Shown here: positions 8,943 to 18,745 of the stretch, in pieces
Layout: each line of letters starts with the position of its first letter
How positions within the stretch are numbered: position 1 is the stretch's first letter
NCBI RefSeq assembly: GCF_029360705.1
Contig: NZ_JARKMX010000008.1
Span: 3,340,202 to 3,404,201, forward strand
Origin: Paraflavitalea pollutisoli
GTDB lineage: Bacteria; Bacteroidota; Bacteroidia; Chitinophagales; Chitinophagaceae
Length of the DNA stretch: 64,000 bases
Direction of reading: 5' to 3'
Program-made: the position numbers and the translations under genes
Notes under the pieces: model-generated
Seen by the model: only the letters and a program-made list of their open reading frames with translations
Database searches by the model: none
What the model was told of the DNA's origin: nothing

Positions 8943-9000
8943 TTGCCCGCTACCTGGGTTTGTCTTTTCGCTGTATATTTAGTCGCCGTAAACCTATTAC

Positions 9001-10347
9001 ATGTCTTTAAACAGGAAGGAAAATATAGCAGGCTGGGGCAATTACCCGGTCGCAGCATCGTACCTCGTTCACGTACGCAACAACCAGGATGTGCTGGATT
9101 CGCTGCAGCAGGGTAACCTGGTGCCGCGCGGACTCGGCCGTAGCTATGGCGACCAGGCCATCAATGACAGCCAGTTTGTAGGCGACTGCACCAAACTGAA
9201 CCGTTTCCTGGGCTGGGACCCGGAAGCCAGTGTGTTGGAATGTGAAGCCGGCGCCAGCCTGGAAGAGATCATCTCGACCTTTGCGCCCCGGGGGTGGTTG
9301 CCGATGATCTGTCCGGGCACCAAGTTCGTGACCATCGGAGGCGCTATTGCCAACGATATTCATGGCAAGGCTCACCATATCGACGGGTCGTTTGTGAACT
9401 GCGTATTGTCATTTACCATTCTGGTAGCCGACGGTCGTGTGCTGACCGCTTCGCGGGAAGAAAATGCCGACCTGTTCTGGGCCAATTTCGGCGGACTGGG
9501 TCTGCTTGGCGTGATCCTGACAGCCCGCATCAAACTACGTAAGATAGAATCCTGCTATTTCAAGCAACGCTCCATCAAGATCAAAAACCTCGACCATATG
9601 CTCGAGGCGCTGGAACAATACGACCATGAATACAATTACTCGGTAGCCTGGATCGATGCACTCGCGAAGGGCGATAAGATGGGTAGCGGGGTGTTGACGC
9701 TGGGCAATGCGGCGAAGCTGGAAGACTTACCGGCCAAACTGAAAGCCGATCCATTGAAGACGCACAAGCTGAGTAAATTGTCGGTGCCGTTCTTTCTCCC
9801 CTCTTTTACGCTGAACAACCTGACGGTAAAGGTGCTGAACCGGGTGATCGCTTTTGTGCAGAACTCACCCAAGGAGTTTATTCATTATGAGAAATTCTTC
9901 TTCCCGCTGGATGCCATCAACAACTGGAACCGGGGTTATGGCAAGCGCGGTTTTATTCAATACCAGTTTGTGATACCCGAAGAGAATGGCCGCGCCAACC
10001 TGGCCGAGATCTTACAGATGATCGCGCAAAGCGGTTGTACGCCGTTCCTCAATGTGTTCAAGCGCATGGGCGACGGCCAGGGCGTACTCTCCTTCCCTTT
10101 CAAAGGCTATACACTGGCGATCGACTTCCCGGTCACTAAACAGCTATTCGAGTTTACACCTAAGCTGGATGCCAAGGTGCTGGCAGCGGGTGGCCGCCTG
10201 TACCTGGGTAAGGATGCCTGCCTGGAAGCATCCATGTTCCGCTCTATGTACCCGCAGGTGGGAGACTGGCTCAATGTAAAACGCAAATACGATCCGCAGA
10301 ATAAGTTCAATTCGAATATTGGGAGGCGGCTGGAGCTGGAGGCATAA
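9001..10347 (+). CDS. FAD-binding oxidase of the DprE1 type
   Basis: The 448-residue PCMH-type flavoprotein has GLGRSYGD near residue 45, the motif DIHGKAHHIDGSF near residues 119-131 and an ending SNIGRRLEL. From memory these match decaprenylphosphoryl-ribose 2'-oxidase (DprE1). DprE1 oxidises a polyprenyl-linked ribose at C2' for arabinose donors; whether that substrate exists here is unknown. At the position of the mycobacterial benzothiazinone cysteine (VCVDFP) this protein has A373 in TLAIDFP. No DprE2-type reductase or arabinosyltransferase lies nearby. The family is sure, the substrate is not. Confidence 0.78.
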   Translation: MSLNRKENIAGWGNYPVAASYLVHVRNNQDVLDSLQQGNLVPRGLGRSYGDQAINDSQFVGDCTKLNRFLGWDPEASVLECEAGASLEEIISTFAPRGWLPMICPGTKFVTIGGAIANDIHGKAHHIDGSFVNCVLSFTILVADGRVLTASREENADLFWANFGGLGLLGVILTARIKLRKIESCYFKQRSIKIKNLDHMLEALEQYDHEYNYSVAWIDALAKGDKMGSGVLTLGNAAKLEDLPAKLKADPLKTHKLSKLSVPFFLPSFTLNNLTVKVLNRVIAFVQNSPKEFIHYEKFFFPLDAINNWNRGYGKRGFIQYQFVIPEENGRANLAEILQMIAQSGCTPFLNVFKRMGDGQGVLSFPFKGYTLAIDFPVTKQLFEFTPKLDAKVLAAGGRLYLGKDACLEASMFRSMYPQVGDWLNVKRKYDPQNKFNSNIGRRLELEA

Positions 10348-10351
10348 AAAA

Positions 10352-10382
10352 AACGCACTGCGGCTATCAGCTACAGTGCGTT
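10352..10382. terminator. Bidirectional terminator between the FAD oxidase and exbD
   Basis: A perfect 9-bp stem (AACGCACTG with CAGTGCGTT) encloses a 13-nt loop. An A run precedes it and T-rich sequence follows. It separates two convergent genes and can serve both. Confidence 0.8.
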
Positions 10383-10405
10383 CCTATTTGTTGTTGTATC
10401 GACTA

Positions 10406-10804
10406 CTACTTCACGTTGGCGACCACTTTGGCGCCGGTGGCTTTGGACACGCGCATAATACGGAAGATCTCTCCCCAATACGCCACGGTATCCGCATTGA
10501 TCACCACCACAGGCGTATCGATCGTCTGCTTGAACTTGTAGATCTCTGCTTTCAGCAAAGTATCGAACAAAGCAGGATCGGCCTTTTTGGTACCGATAAA
10601 ATATTGCTGGTTGTTATCGATCGACACCGTGATGTGCTGCTTCGCCTTCGTATCCTTCTTACCGCTCGGATTGTTCACCTTCACGATATTGGGATTGGCG
10701 ATGGTAGACACGATCAGGAAGAAGAACAGCAGGATGAACAGGATATCGTTCAGCGCTCCTGCATGCAACTCCGGGTGTGACCTTAACCTGTTTCTTAAAT
10801 TCAT
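10406..10804 (-). CDS. exbD: ExbD/TolR-type biopolymer transport protein
   Basis: The 132-residue inner-membrane protein has one N-terminal helix (about residues 19-40, ILFILLFFFLIVSTIA) followed by a periplasmic domain with the ExbD/TolR fold. With ExbB it forms the proton-driven motor that powers TonB-dependent outer-membrane uptake or Tol function. The usual helix aspartate is present in LNDILFILL. It lies 21 nt downstream of exbB. No tonB is in the window, so ExbD or TolR identity is open. Confidence 0.85.
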   Translation of the reverse strand: MNLRNRLRSHPELHAGALNDILFILLFFFLIVSTIANPNIVKVNNPSGKKDTKAKQHITVSIDNNQQYFIGTKKADPALFDTLLKAEIYKFKQTIDTPVVVINADTVAYWGEIFRIMRVSKATGAKVVANVK

Positions 10805-10825
10805 GCCTGGTGCTTTTGCTGTTTA

Positions 10826-11533
10826 TTACCTGGTGGGTTCCTGTAAAATGTCGATGAATTCGGCGCTCGCCACTTCCATCCGGTTCACGTTCTTGTCGAT
10901 CTGGGCATTGAGAAAGTTGTACCCTACATACGCCAGCAGGCCAATGATGAGACCGCTTGCCGACGTGATCATCTTGGTATAGATACCACCCGCAATCTGT
11001 GCAGGGGTAAAGTCGCCCGACGCATTGATGTTGTAAAACAGTTGCAACATCCCGAAGATAGTACCGAGAAACCCGAACATCGGTGCGATACCATACACCA
11101 GCGACAGCATCGACAGGTTCTTTTCCATCTTATAGATCTCGAGTTTGCCGACATTTTCCATGCTTTTCTCGATGGCATCGATGGGCTTGCCGATACGCTG
11201 CAACCCTTTATCGATCATACGACCAACCGGGTTGGGCGTATTCTTCGCCAGCGAACGGGCGGCAGATACATTCCCGCTGAACACGTTGTCGCGGATGATG
11301 TTCATAAAATTGGGATCGATGTTGCTGGCCTTGCGGATAGCGATCAATCGCTCGAAAAAGAAGAAAACGGCCAGTACCAGCAATATACCCAGGGGGATCA
11401 TCAGTGGACCACCATGGGCCAGCATTTCCATTACGTTCATAGAAGGCGCAGTACCACTTCCCTGCACGACCTGCTTTAACGAATCTACTGCCGATGTTGC
11501 CGGGTTGGTGACCTGCAAGAAAAACCAATTCAT
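10826..11533 (-). CDS. exbB: MotA/TolQ/ExbB proton channel family protein
   Basis: The 235-residue protein has three membrane segments, near residues 46-66, 140-165 and 186-210. It contains the family core GIAPMFGFLGTIFGM in helix 2 and the conserved helix-3 region GLIIGLLAYVGYN. It is the pentameric stator of the Exb/Tol motor and is paired with exbD downstream. The pair may energise SusC-type receptors such as the one at 15017-18142, although that link is only inferred. Confidence 0.88.
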   Translation of the reverse strand: MNWFFLQVTNPATSAVDSLKQVVQGSGTAPSMNVMEMLAHGGPLMIPLGILLVLAVFFFFERLIAIRKASNIDPNFMNIIRDNVFSGNVSAARSLAKNTPNPVGRMIDKGLQRIGKPIDAIEKSMENVGKLEIYKMEKNLSMLSLVYGIAPMFGFLGTIFGMLQLFYNINASGDFTPAQIAGGIYTKMITSASGLIIGLLAYVGYNFLNAQIDKNVNRMEVASAEFIDILQEPTR

Positions 11534-11634
11534 CCAGTGTTGTTTTAGTGGTGTAAAAGTATCAAATGTATGCCCAAAACGTTTTTTAGCCGTTTATATT
11601 TCTTAAAAGTTTGTTATATACGCTTTTAAAAGCA

Positions 11635-11656
11635 TGCCCCGGCGCGGGCCGGGGCA
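11635..11656. terminator. Terminator after the SPFH gene
   Basis: A perfect 8-bp GC-rich stem (TGCCCCGG with CCGGGGCA) with a 6-nt loop. On the minus strand it is followed by GCTTTTAAAA. It ends the leftward SPFH gene and lies upstream of exbB. Confidence 0.75.
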
Positions 11657-11691
11657 GCATCTAATTTATTCTTGATATGGCCTGACCGGCT

Positions 11692-12618
11692 CTAGGTACC
11701 GCTTGGTTTCATCATCATGGCCTGTATCTGCTTCATGGTATGTTCCATCCCCTCGGGACTACCATCCAGGAAGATCACGTTGCCCTTACCAGCTTCTGCA
11801 AAGTTCTTGACAGCTTCTGTCCACATGGAGAACAGGATAACATTGGTATCGAGGTTGGCCTGCTTCATCTGCTCGGCCGCATGGCTCATACCTTTGGCCA
11901 CCTCTTCGCGGAACAGTGCCACACCCTGACCACGCAGCTGCGCAGCCGTACGCTCCGCCTCTGCCGCAATCTTGATGGCATTACCCTCTGCCTCGGCCGA
12001 TTTGGTCTTGGTGATCAGCAGGGCCTGGCCTTCATTTTCCGCAGCCGCCTTCAGGTTGTTACTCGCTACCACACGACTCATGGAATCCATGATCTGCTTA
12101 TCGAATGTGATGTCGTTGATCTGCAAGTCGAGCAGGTGGTATCCCCAGGTTTCGAGCAGTGTATCGATCTGTTCTTTCACATATTCTACCAGATCTTTGC
12201 GCAGGGCGAGGATCTCGGCCTGGCGCTTGGTCGCCACAAAAGAACGGATGGTACCCTCGATGGTGCGGGTCAGCGCCTGCATAAAATCACGCTCACTCAG
12301 AAATTTGAACGCTACTTTCTTGACGGTTTCTTCGTCGGCATTCTGCACCGAATACAACAGCATACTCTTGAAGTATACATTGGCCTGGTCGGCAGTAACA
12401 GCCTGAAACTCCATTTCGACGGAGCGGTTCTGTACGCTGACCTTGCGATAGATCTGTTCAAGAAAAGGAATGAGGAAATTAAGACCGGGGCGCACTACAC
12501 GCTGGTATTTACCAAACATGGTGATCACACCGACATAGCCCTGGTTGATGGTTTTAAGGCCTGCAAAGAGGATCAGTACAACCACGATGACCCACCAGTA
12601 GGAGGAGAGGAGTTCCAT
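11692..12618 (-). CDS. SPFH/Band 7 membrane scaffold protein (stomatin-like)
   Basis: The 308-residue protein has an N-terminal membrane helix (about residues 5-25). The SPFH domain starts at NQGYVGVITMFGKYQRVVRPGLNF, and an alanine/glutamate-rich helical region follows at about residues 185-255, as in stomatin, QmcA and HflK/C. Such proteins assemble into large membrane rings that organise microdomains or modulate proteases. No NfeD-like partner lies beside it, so it resembles the stand-alone QmcA type. It is monocistronic with its own terminator. Confidence 0.88.
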   Translation of the reverse strand: MELLSSYWWVIVVVLILFAGLKTINQGYVGVITMFGKYQRVVRPGLNFLIPFLEQIYRKVSVQNRSVEMEFQAVTADQANVYFKSMLLYSVQNADEETVKKVAFKFLSERDFMQALTRTIEGTIRSFVATKRQAEILALRKDLVEYVKEQIDTLLETWGYHLLDLQINDITFDKQIMDSMSRVVASNNLKAAAENEGQALLITKTKSAEAEGNAIKIAAEAERTAAQLRGQGVALFREEVAKGMSHAAEQMKQANLDTNVILFSMWTEAVKNFAEAGKGNVIFLDGSPEGMEHTMKQIQAMMMKPSGT

Positions 12619-12713
12619 ACGATCAGTTTATTTTATTCCGAAAAGTACATTTTTTAAATTGATCGGTGGCGTTTTTTACTGGCGTGGCCGGGTTGGGGTA
12701 CCCGCACGTGGTA

Positions 12714-13412
12714 TCAATGCAGGGTATTGTAGTACCGGATCACTTTGCGGACATCATCTACCGTACGGCATTTGAGCTTTTCCTGGTCGATATAGGCCGT
12801 CACCGCTGCTTGCTGATCGGCCAGCAGGGTTAACACCGCCTCTTTGCTCGTTTCGAGCCGGGCCACCTGCCCATTGGCCAGGCGGAGGTGCCAGGTTTCC
12901 TTGCGCTTGAAGATGCGCACGACCGACGCCTGGTTGAAGGCCTTGTCGTCTGTATAAGTGACCTTGATCTGTTTCAATACGGCTATCCGCCCGGTATCGG
13001 CCACTTCATAGATGGCCGCATTAGGGGCGTTTAGCGGTTCTGTACCGACACTCTCCAGCACCTTCGTTGTGGTAGCCTCCTTGTCGGCCACACTCCCAAA
13101 ATGGATGCGGCGTACCGGCATGGCGGCGATCATCTCGGCCCCATTGTCGGCCATATACAGCAGTTCATTCGTTTGTACATTGAGTTTGACCCTGATGTTG
13201 GTATACACCTTCCCGGTTAATGCTGTCACCGTGGCGGGCAGATAGGCATCGTAGTAATACGGACTACCTTCCGACCGGTAATTGGTTTGCAGGTATAAAG
13301 GGCGGCCGGTAGCATCTGCCATGAAAGGATTGGATCCCAGATCGCTCAGTTGTGCCTGGGTGGAGCAGGCTATGGACAGCAGCAGGAGTTGGAGTAGTGT
13401 ACGTGTATGCAT
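12714..13412 (-). CDS. Hypothetical exported protein
   Basis: The ATG at 13412 starts MHTRTLLQLLLLSIACSTQAQ, a typical signal peptide. An upstream ATG at 13496 only adds 28 residues of non-signal sequence and is rejected. The mature part (about 210 residues) is beta-rich without cysteines, and its C-terminus has a helical lysine-rich segment (DQEKLKCRTVDDVRKVIRYY). I do not recognise the family. It lies between the SPFH gene and the SusD gene, all leftward, with 114 nt of DNA before the SusD gene stop. Confidence 0.7.
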   Translation of the reverse strand: MHTRTLLQLLLLSIACSTQAQLSDLGSNPFMADATGRPLYLQTNYRSEGSPYYYDAYLPATVTALTGKVYTNIRVKLNVQTNELLYMADNGAEMIAAMPVRRIHFGSVADKEATTTKVLESVGTEPLNAPNAAIYEVADTGRIAVLKQIKVTYTDDKAFNQASVVRIFKRKETWHLRLANGQVARLETSKEAVLTLLADQQAAVTAYIDQEKLKCRTVDDVRKVIRYYNTLH

Positions 13413-13526
13413 ACATGAATGATTGAGGCGTGTAAAAAGCCGTTGCACCCGAATATAAAAAGATACCCCGGGATCACGCGTCCCGGGGTAGTGCATTTTC
13501 TCAAACAGTTAATGGGGTCATGCCTG

Positions 13527-14987
13527 TTAGTTGGAGATCAGGGGATTGAGCCTGGTTTCATCAGACGAGATCGGGAATATATAGGCCGGGCTCGTGCTGG
13601 GAATGGCCGTCACGATAAATCCACCACTGGATTTGGTCGGGAAGTCGAGCCCCAGGCGCCAGATATCCAGGCTGCGGATGCCTTCACCCAGGAACTCGAT
13701 GTTGCGTTCCTGCAGGATCGCCACCAGGAGTTCGGCCTGGTTGGCGAAACTGGCTGTGGTGTACGTGGTCGTTTTGTCGGACCGGTTGCGTACCGCATTC
13801 AGCAATTCAACGGCCCTCGCGTCGACACCGGCATTGCCGCGGGCCAGCGCTTCGGCCAGGTTGAGCATTACTTCGGAATAACGGATCACCGGCGCAAAAT
13901 CGAGCCAGGGTGAACCGCTGTTGAATTTCTTCAGGTAAGACTTGCTGCTGGCCGTATCGATGAGTTTACGACGATCATCGGCTTTGGTCCACTTGGTATC
14001 GCCAATCACGCCATTGGCATTGAGGGAGAAAATACCCTGCCCACCTGCGCTGGATGGGCGGTAATAATGCCCCAACTGGTTTTGTGTGCCTGGCGCATCA
14101 TTTACCGTAAATGGCATGGAAAAAATGTTCTCCAGGTCGGTGCTGGTGCCGGTAAACAGGTTGGTAATATTGGCAGCCAGAGCATTCGCCACACCGGATG
14201 GCGCCTTGAAGGGAGCTGTGGTGGAAACGATCTTATTGGCTTCTGTGATCACCTTGGGATAATCTCTCATTGACAGATAAACCCTGGTCTTCAGTGCGAT
14301 GGCAGTATTCTTGTGGGCGCGCGTTGTGCGGGCCGTTGCATCTGCCACCGTGGCCGCCAGGTTGGTTTCTGCAAAATCGAGATCCTGCAGGATCTGCGTG
14401 TACACCTCAGCTACCGTTACGGGTGCCAGCTCGTTGAATCCAGGCCCCTTGATGCCTTTGAGACGCAACGGTAAACCACGCTTGCTACCATTGCCATCCC
14501 AGTATGGGCGGGCGAAGGTGGTGACCAGGATATAATAACTCAGGCCACGCAGGAAACGTGCTTCTCCCTGAAACTCGGTGGCTTTCGCGCCTGCTACCGC
14601 ATTGCCACCAGCCTCCATACCATCCAGGAAGAGATTGGCCCGGTTGATCGTGCTGTAAGCATTCGACCACAAATTACGAGGTTCATCATCACTACTACCC
14701 ACGGAAAACTCCCAGGGCGCACGCACTGTAACGCGGTTGGGATCTTCCGACACCAGGTTCTCTGCACGTGCATCGTTGTAGAGGAAATAACGACCACCCA
14801 GCACCTGACCGGATTTAATGGCTGCATAAATACCCTTTACCTGACCATCGATACGATCGAGTGTAGCAAAAGCCGTTTTATCGTCCAGCGCGGTGGTAGA
14901 AGTTGGATTCAAAGTGCTTTTCTGGCAGGAAAACAACACCATCGTCACTCCGCTCAACAAGGCCAGCTTCAACATATATTTTTTCAT
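13527..14987 (-). CDS. SusD/RagB family nutrient-binding outer-membrane lipoprotein
   Basis: The 486-residue protein has a lipoprotein signal (VLFSCQKS, C21), the N-terminal SusD-like TPR region, and the RagB/SusD C-terminal region. The latter includes PVIRYSEVMLNLAEALAR and the ending RRLGLDFP-type FPISSDETRLNPL. It caps the SusC-type barrel and captures ligand at the cell surface. It is placed 29 nt downstream of the SusC gene, the normal order. No glycosidase or peptidase accompanies the pair, so the nutrient is unknown. Confidence 0.93.
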   Translation of the reverse strand: MKKYMLKLALLSGVTMVLFSCQKSTLNPTSTTALDDKTAFATLDRIDGQVKGIYAAIKSGQVLGGRYFLYNDARAENLVSEDPNRVTVRAPWEFSVGSSDDEPRNLWSNAYSTINRANLFLDGMEAGGNAVAGAKATEFQGEARFLRGLSYYILVTTFARPYWDGNGSKRGLPLRLKGIKGPGFNELAPVTVAEVYTQILQDLDFAETNLAATVADATARTTRAHKNTAIALKTRVYLSMRDYPKVITEANKIVSTTAPFKAPSGVANALAANITNLFTGTSTDLENIFSMPFTVNDAPGTQNQLGHYYRPSSAGGQGIFSLNANGVIGDTKWTKADDRRKLIDTASSKSYLKKFNSGSPWLDFAPVIRYSEVMLNLAEALARGNAGVDARAVELLNAVRNRSDKTTTYTTASFANQAELLVAILQERNIEFLGEGIRSLDIWRLGLDFPTKSSGGFIVTAIPSTSPAYIFPISSDETRLNPLISN

Positions 14988-15016
14988 TGTGTTCTTTTTA
15001 ATGTGTTGTTGGATAA

Positions 15017-18000
15017 TTAAAACCCTACTGTTAAACCGATAGTACCTGTGATGGCATTACCCACCGTATTACGATCAACACCCTGGTTGCCGTTGCCGTT
15101 TCCATTGGAAGAAACTTCCGGATCGGGTCCTTTGTACTTGGTGATGATACCCAGGTTTTGACCACTCACATAGAAGCGCGCACTGGCGATACCCAGTTTC
15201 TGGCTGGCTTTGGCTGGCAGGGTATACCCCAGGGCTACGTTGCGCAACTTGATGAAATCACCCTTCTGCACGTTTTCGGAGATGGGATTGGCAGAACCAT
15301 TCGATACGTTGTCGCCATATACCACCCGGGGAATATCGGTTACATCACCCACTTTCTGCCAGCGACGCAATACGGCCTTTTCGCTGTTCCAGAAACGTTG
15401 GTCGCGGATTGACGCCTGCGTACCATTGTACACATAGAAACCGCCCTGATAGGTCAGGAGTACATTGAGGTCGAAATTCCTATAGCTGAAGTTGTTGTCG
15501 AACCCGCCATAAAAACGGGGAATACTGTTGTATAAAGGAACCTGGTCTTTACCTGCGTCGATGGCAGGTGCCAGTGTACCGTCGAGGTAGGTATACCGGG
15601 AACCCGCTGCTGCAGCATGATTATACTGTACTTTCTCTCCCTTGGCATTGACGAAAATACGCTGACCGGTTTGTGGATTTACCCCTGCCGTAGGGATCAC
15701 ATAGAGGTAACTGATGGGATAATTGGGCATGGTGATGTTGACCGTTTCCAAACTGGTGGCCGACGTAATGAAAGGTACACCAGGCGCCAGTGTCGTTACC
15801 TTGTTGTCGTTGTAGGTATAGTTGAAGGAAGTGCTCCAGCGGAAATCCTTGCTGGAGATCGGTGTAGCACTAAGGGTTACTTCGATCCCTTTATTATACA
15901 TCGCACCGATGTTGGTGAGCGGGTTGTTGGGCATACCGGTAGAAGGAGCCATCGGCACGTTCAGCAACAGACCATCCACATCGTTTTTATAATAGGCAAT
16001 TTCACCGGTGATCTTGTCATTGAACAAACCAAAGGTAAAGCCGATATCCGTTTTTTTACTGGTTTCCCAGGTCAGGTCGGGGTTACCCGCCTGTGAGAAG
16101 GCCAGCGTAGCCTGTCCGTTGTAAGTACCTGCGCTATAGAACGAATTGGAAGCGAAGTTGCCGATGCCGGAGATATTACCCGTAGTACCATAGCTACCGC
16201 GGAGGCGCAGACTGTTGACTACACGACCAATGGCGCTGTTGGCAAAGAATTTCTCCTGCGCAACATCCCAACCACCGGAGAAGCTGTAGAAGTTACCGTA
16301 CTCCAGACCATCAGCAAATGCTGAGTAACCATCGCGACGGAAAGTACCCGACAGGAAATATTTACGGTCGAAGTCATAATTAAGGCGTGAGAAACCGCTC
16401 CAGAGATAGTTCTCCCCCAATGCCAGACCGGAGGTATTGTTCAGCAACCAGCCGCCCTGCAAGTTGGTATAAAACGGATCGCTCAACTGGCTGCGGGAAA
16501 GGCCGTATCCTTCATTGGTGGTACGTTGTTGCTCTGTACCGACCAATACCGACAGCGCATGTTTCTCGAAGAAGGTATGATCGTATTGCGCTGTGGTGGT
16601 CCACACCCAGCGTTTGTTCTTTTGCAGGTTGCCAAAGGAAGCACCTGTCGGGAATCCATCGCCGATGATAGGCGTAGCAAACTGACGGTTATCAACGTTG
16701 AGGTAGTCGATACCATAGTTGGTACGAAGCGTCACATCGGGAATAGGCTTCAATTGCAAATACACATTTCCCTGGATGTGATCGTTCTCCGCATTGGAAT
16801 AGTTGTTGTCGATGATAGGTACCGGATTCCAGAAGCTGATGTTCTCGGTATTGTTCATTCTACCGATGGCATTACCACTGGTATTGTAAGTCCCATCGTT
16901 CTTGTACGGAGACACGTTGGGTGGCAGGGTGAGTGCCAGACGGGCCAGACCCGCGGAAGCAAAAGAAGCACCAGGCAGTGAACCTGAGTTGGCTGCCGCC
17001 TTGTTCAACTCATTGGAGTAATTGGCATTCATGCCGCCCGACAGGATCTTGTTGATCTTGTGGTCTACATTGAAACGAATGTTCTTGCGGTTGAAGGAGT
17101 TTTTAAGGATCATGCCCTGCTGATCGGTATAACCGGCCGAGAAATAAAAGGTCGTTGCCTCGCTACCGCCCGAGATCGCTACATTATGACTGTGGGAGAA
17201 ACCGGTACGGTATGCATAGTCGTACCAGTCGGTATTGATGGTTTGTCCATCAGGACCGGGTGTTGGCAGGTACCTGGGGGCAGCGGGTATGGCCAGGTTG
17301 GCCAGGCCTTCGTTCTTTACCGTCATATACTCTTCGGCATTCATCATATCCCAGAGGCGGGTGGGCTTGGTCCAGCCGGCCCAGCCATCATAGGTAACTT
17401 TAGCCTTGCCTCTTTTACCTTTTTTCGTGGTGATCAGCACCACACCGTTGGCACCACGGCTACCATAGATGGCAGTGGCGGCAGCATCTTTCAGGATGTC
17501 CATGCTCTCGATATCGGCAGGATTGATACTGGCCAGTGCATTCGATGCTGCCAGCGAACCACTCACGTCGCCGGTAAACGTGGGGATACCGTCGATCACG
17601 ATGAGGGGATAGGAACTGAGGTTGATCGAGTTGGTACCGCGGATGCGGAATACAGGCGGGTTGTTGACCACCCCGTTAGGAACGGTGATCTGTACACCGG
17701 CAGCACGGCCACCGAGCGAGGCATCGAAGCTCGGTGCGGGCTTATCGGCCAGTACAGCGCCTTTTACGGTGGTAATATTGGCAGTCACAGAAGACTTCTT
17801 CTGCGTACCATAACCTACCACCACCACTTCCTGCAGCTCTTTGTCGGAAGATTTCAGTGAAATGTCGAATACCGTTTTGTTACCCACGGAAATTTCGGTG
17901 CTGCCATAGCCCACCGCAGAAATGACCAGCGCTTTGGCACTGGCCGGGGCGGTAAAAGAAAAGCTACCGGTTGCATCGGTGGTGGTACCAGTATTGGCAC

Positions 18001-18142
18001 CTTTTACCAGCACGGAGGCATTGGGAATGGGGGCACCCTGGGCATCCGTTACTTTACCGGAGATGGCCTTCGTCTGGGCCAGCATCGTACCGGTGAGCAG
18101 CAACATGCCAAAGATCAATGTCAGTGTTTTTCTCATGCTCAT
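15017..18142 (-). CDS. SusC/RagA family TonB-linked outer-membrane receptor
   Basis: The 1041-residue protein has a signal peptide (residues 1-23), a carboxypeptidase-regulatory-like extension (about 26-105), the segment ELQEVVVVGYGTQKKSS that precedes the plug, a plug domain (about 115-235) and a large 22-strand-type barrel ending in aromatic GLTVGF. It imports a bound nutrient using ExbBD/TonB energy and pairs with the SusD-like protein downstream. The start may be ATG 18142 or the second ATG 18136 (MRKTL). The 600-nt upstream region is structured. The substrate cannot be inferred. Confidence 0.94.
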   Translation of the reverse strand: MSMRKTLTLIFGMLLLTGTMLAQTKAISGKVTDAQGAPIPNASVLVKGANTGTTTDATGSFSFTAPASAKALVISAVGYGSTEISVGNKTVFDISLKSSDKELQEVVVVGYGTQKKSSVTANITTVKGAVLADKPAPSFDASLGGRAAGVQITVPNGVVNNPPVFRIRGTNSINLSSYPLIVIDGIPTFTGDVSGSLAASNALASINPADIESMDILKDAAATAIYGSRGANGVVLITTKKGKRGKAKVTYDGWAGWTKPTRLWDMMNAEEYMTVKNEGLANLAIPAAPRYLPTPGPDGQTINTDWYDYAYRTGFSHSHNVAISGGSEATTFYFSAGYTDQQGMILKNSFNRKNIRFNVDHKINKILSGGMNANYSNELNKAAANSGSLPGASFASAGLARLALTLPPNVSPYKNDGTYNTSGNAIGRMNNTENISFWNPVPIIDNNYSNAENDHIQGNVYLQLKPIPDVTLRTNYGIDYLNVDNRQFATPIIGDGFPTGASFGNLQKNKRWVWTTTAQYDHTFFEKHALSVLVGTEQQRTTNEGYGLSRSQLSDPFYTNLQGGWLLNNTSGLALGENYLWSGFSRLNYDFDRKYFLSGTFRRDGYSAFADGLEYGNFYSFSGGWDVAQEKFFANSAIGRVVNSLRLRGSYGTTGNISGIGNFASNSFYSAGTYNGQATLAFSQAGNPDLTWETSKKTDIGFTFGLFNDKITGEIAYYKNDVDGLLLNVPMAPSTGMPNNPLTNIGAMYNKGIEVTLSATPISSKDFRWSTSFNYTYNDNKVTTLAPGVPFITSATSLETVNITMPNYPISYLYVIPTAGVNPQTGQRIFVNAKGEKVQYNHAAAAGSRYTYLDGTLAPAIDAGKDQVPLYNSIPRFYGGFDNNFSYRNFDLNVLLTYQGGFYVYNGTQASIRDQRFWNSEKAVLRRWQKVGDVTDIPRVVYGDNVSNGSANPISENVQKGDFIKLRNVALGYTLPAKASQKLGIASARFYVSGQNLGIITKYKGPDPEVSSNGNGNGNQGVDRNTVGNAITGTIGLTVGF

Positions 18143-18745
18143 GTGATGTGTTTATTTAGTATTGGTAATAGACAAAATCATATAAGGTCATCCGTTAGTA
18201 ACGGACCGACATGACACCATCACCTGCCCCTTTGGGGCAGCAGTATGCGCTGTAAACGGGGTTCGGGTAAGAGATTGAGCTTTCGTTATGGCAAGGCAAA
18301 ACATCCTCATGCCGCCTGTCGGCAGCATACTTCATACCTGTAAATCATGACTAAAACCATGGACGGCAGTAGCATACGTACGCTGGAAATGCCGTCTGAT
18401 ACGATCGGTGTTTTTTGGCTATACAGGAATTTTGCCCTAATGGGGCTGGTCATTATATAGAAGAGAAAGGTGGGAATCACTGCCGGTTAAGAAGCGTGTA
18501 ATAGTAAATGTACTTCCGGTCAGTACCTATGTACCTTTTCTCATGTGCGCATTAGTTGCCAGGTTCGTTATTGAAATGTTAACGACTACAAGACTTCAAA
18601 TCTAACAGACGTGCTGCATAAAAAAAATTTTTTCCCCCTCTATTTATAAATATTATTGTATTCTATATATCGGTATGTAATCAACCTGTTACGATAGTAT
18701 TCGTAATTTCGTCCACGACTTGCTGCTGTTATCTTTTATATTACT
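18143..18745. other. 603-nt region between susC-like and ypdA genes, with hairpins
   Basis: No convincing gene is visible. On the susC side there are several dyads: TCCGT/ACGGA (18191-18205), a perfect 7-bp stem with a 3-nt loop at 18224-18240, GCCG/CGGC near 18311-18323, and a 7-bp stem 18362-18368 with 18390-18396. They could form a structured 5' leader of the receptor message. The right part (about 18590-18745) is very AT-rich and probably holds the ypdA promoter; TATCTTTT near 18728 is a weak -7 candidate. Confidence 0.4.

Noticed and set aside
11740-12657. 305-codon plus-strand reading frame
   Set aside because: Antisense shadow of the SPFH gene; histidine-rich translation without any recognised domain.
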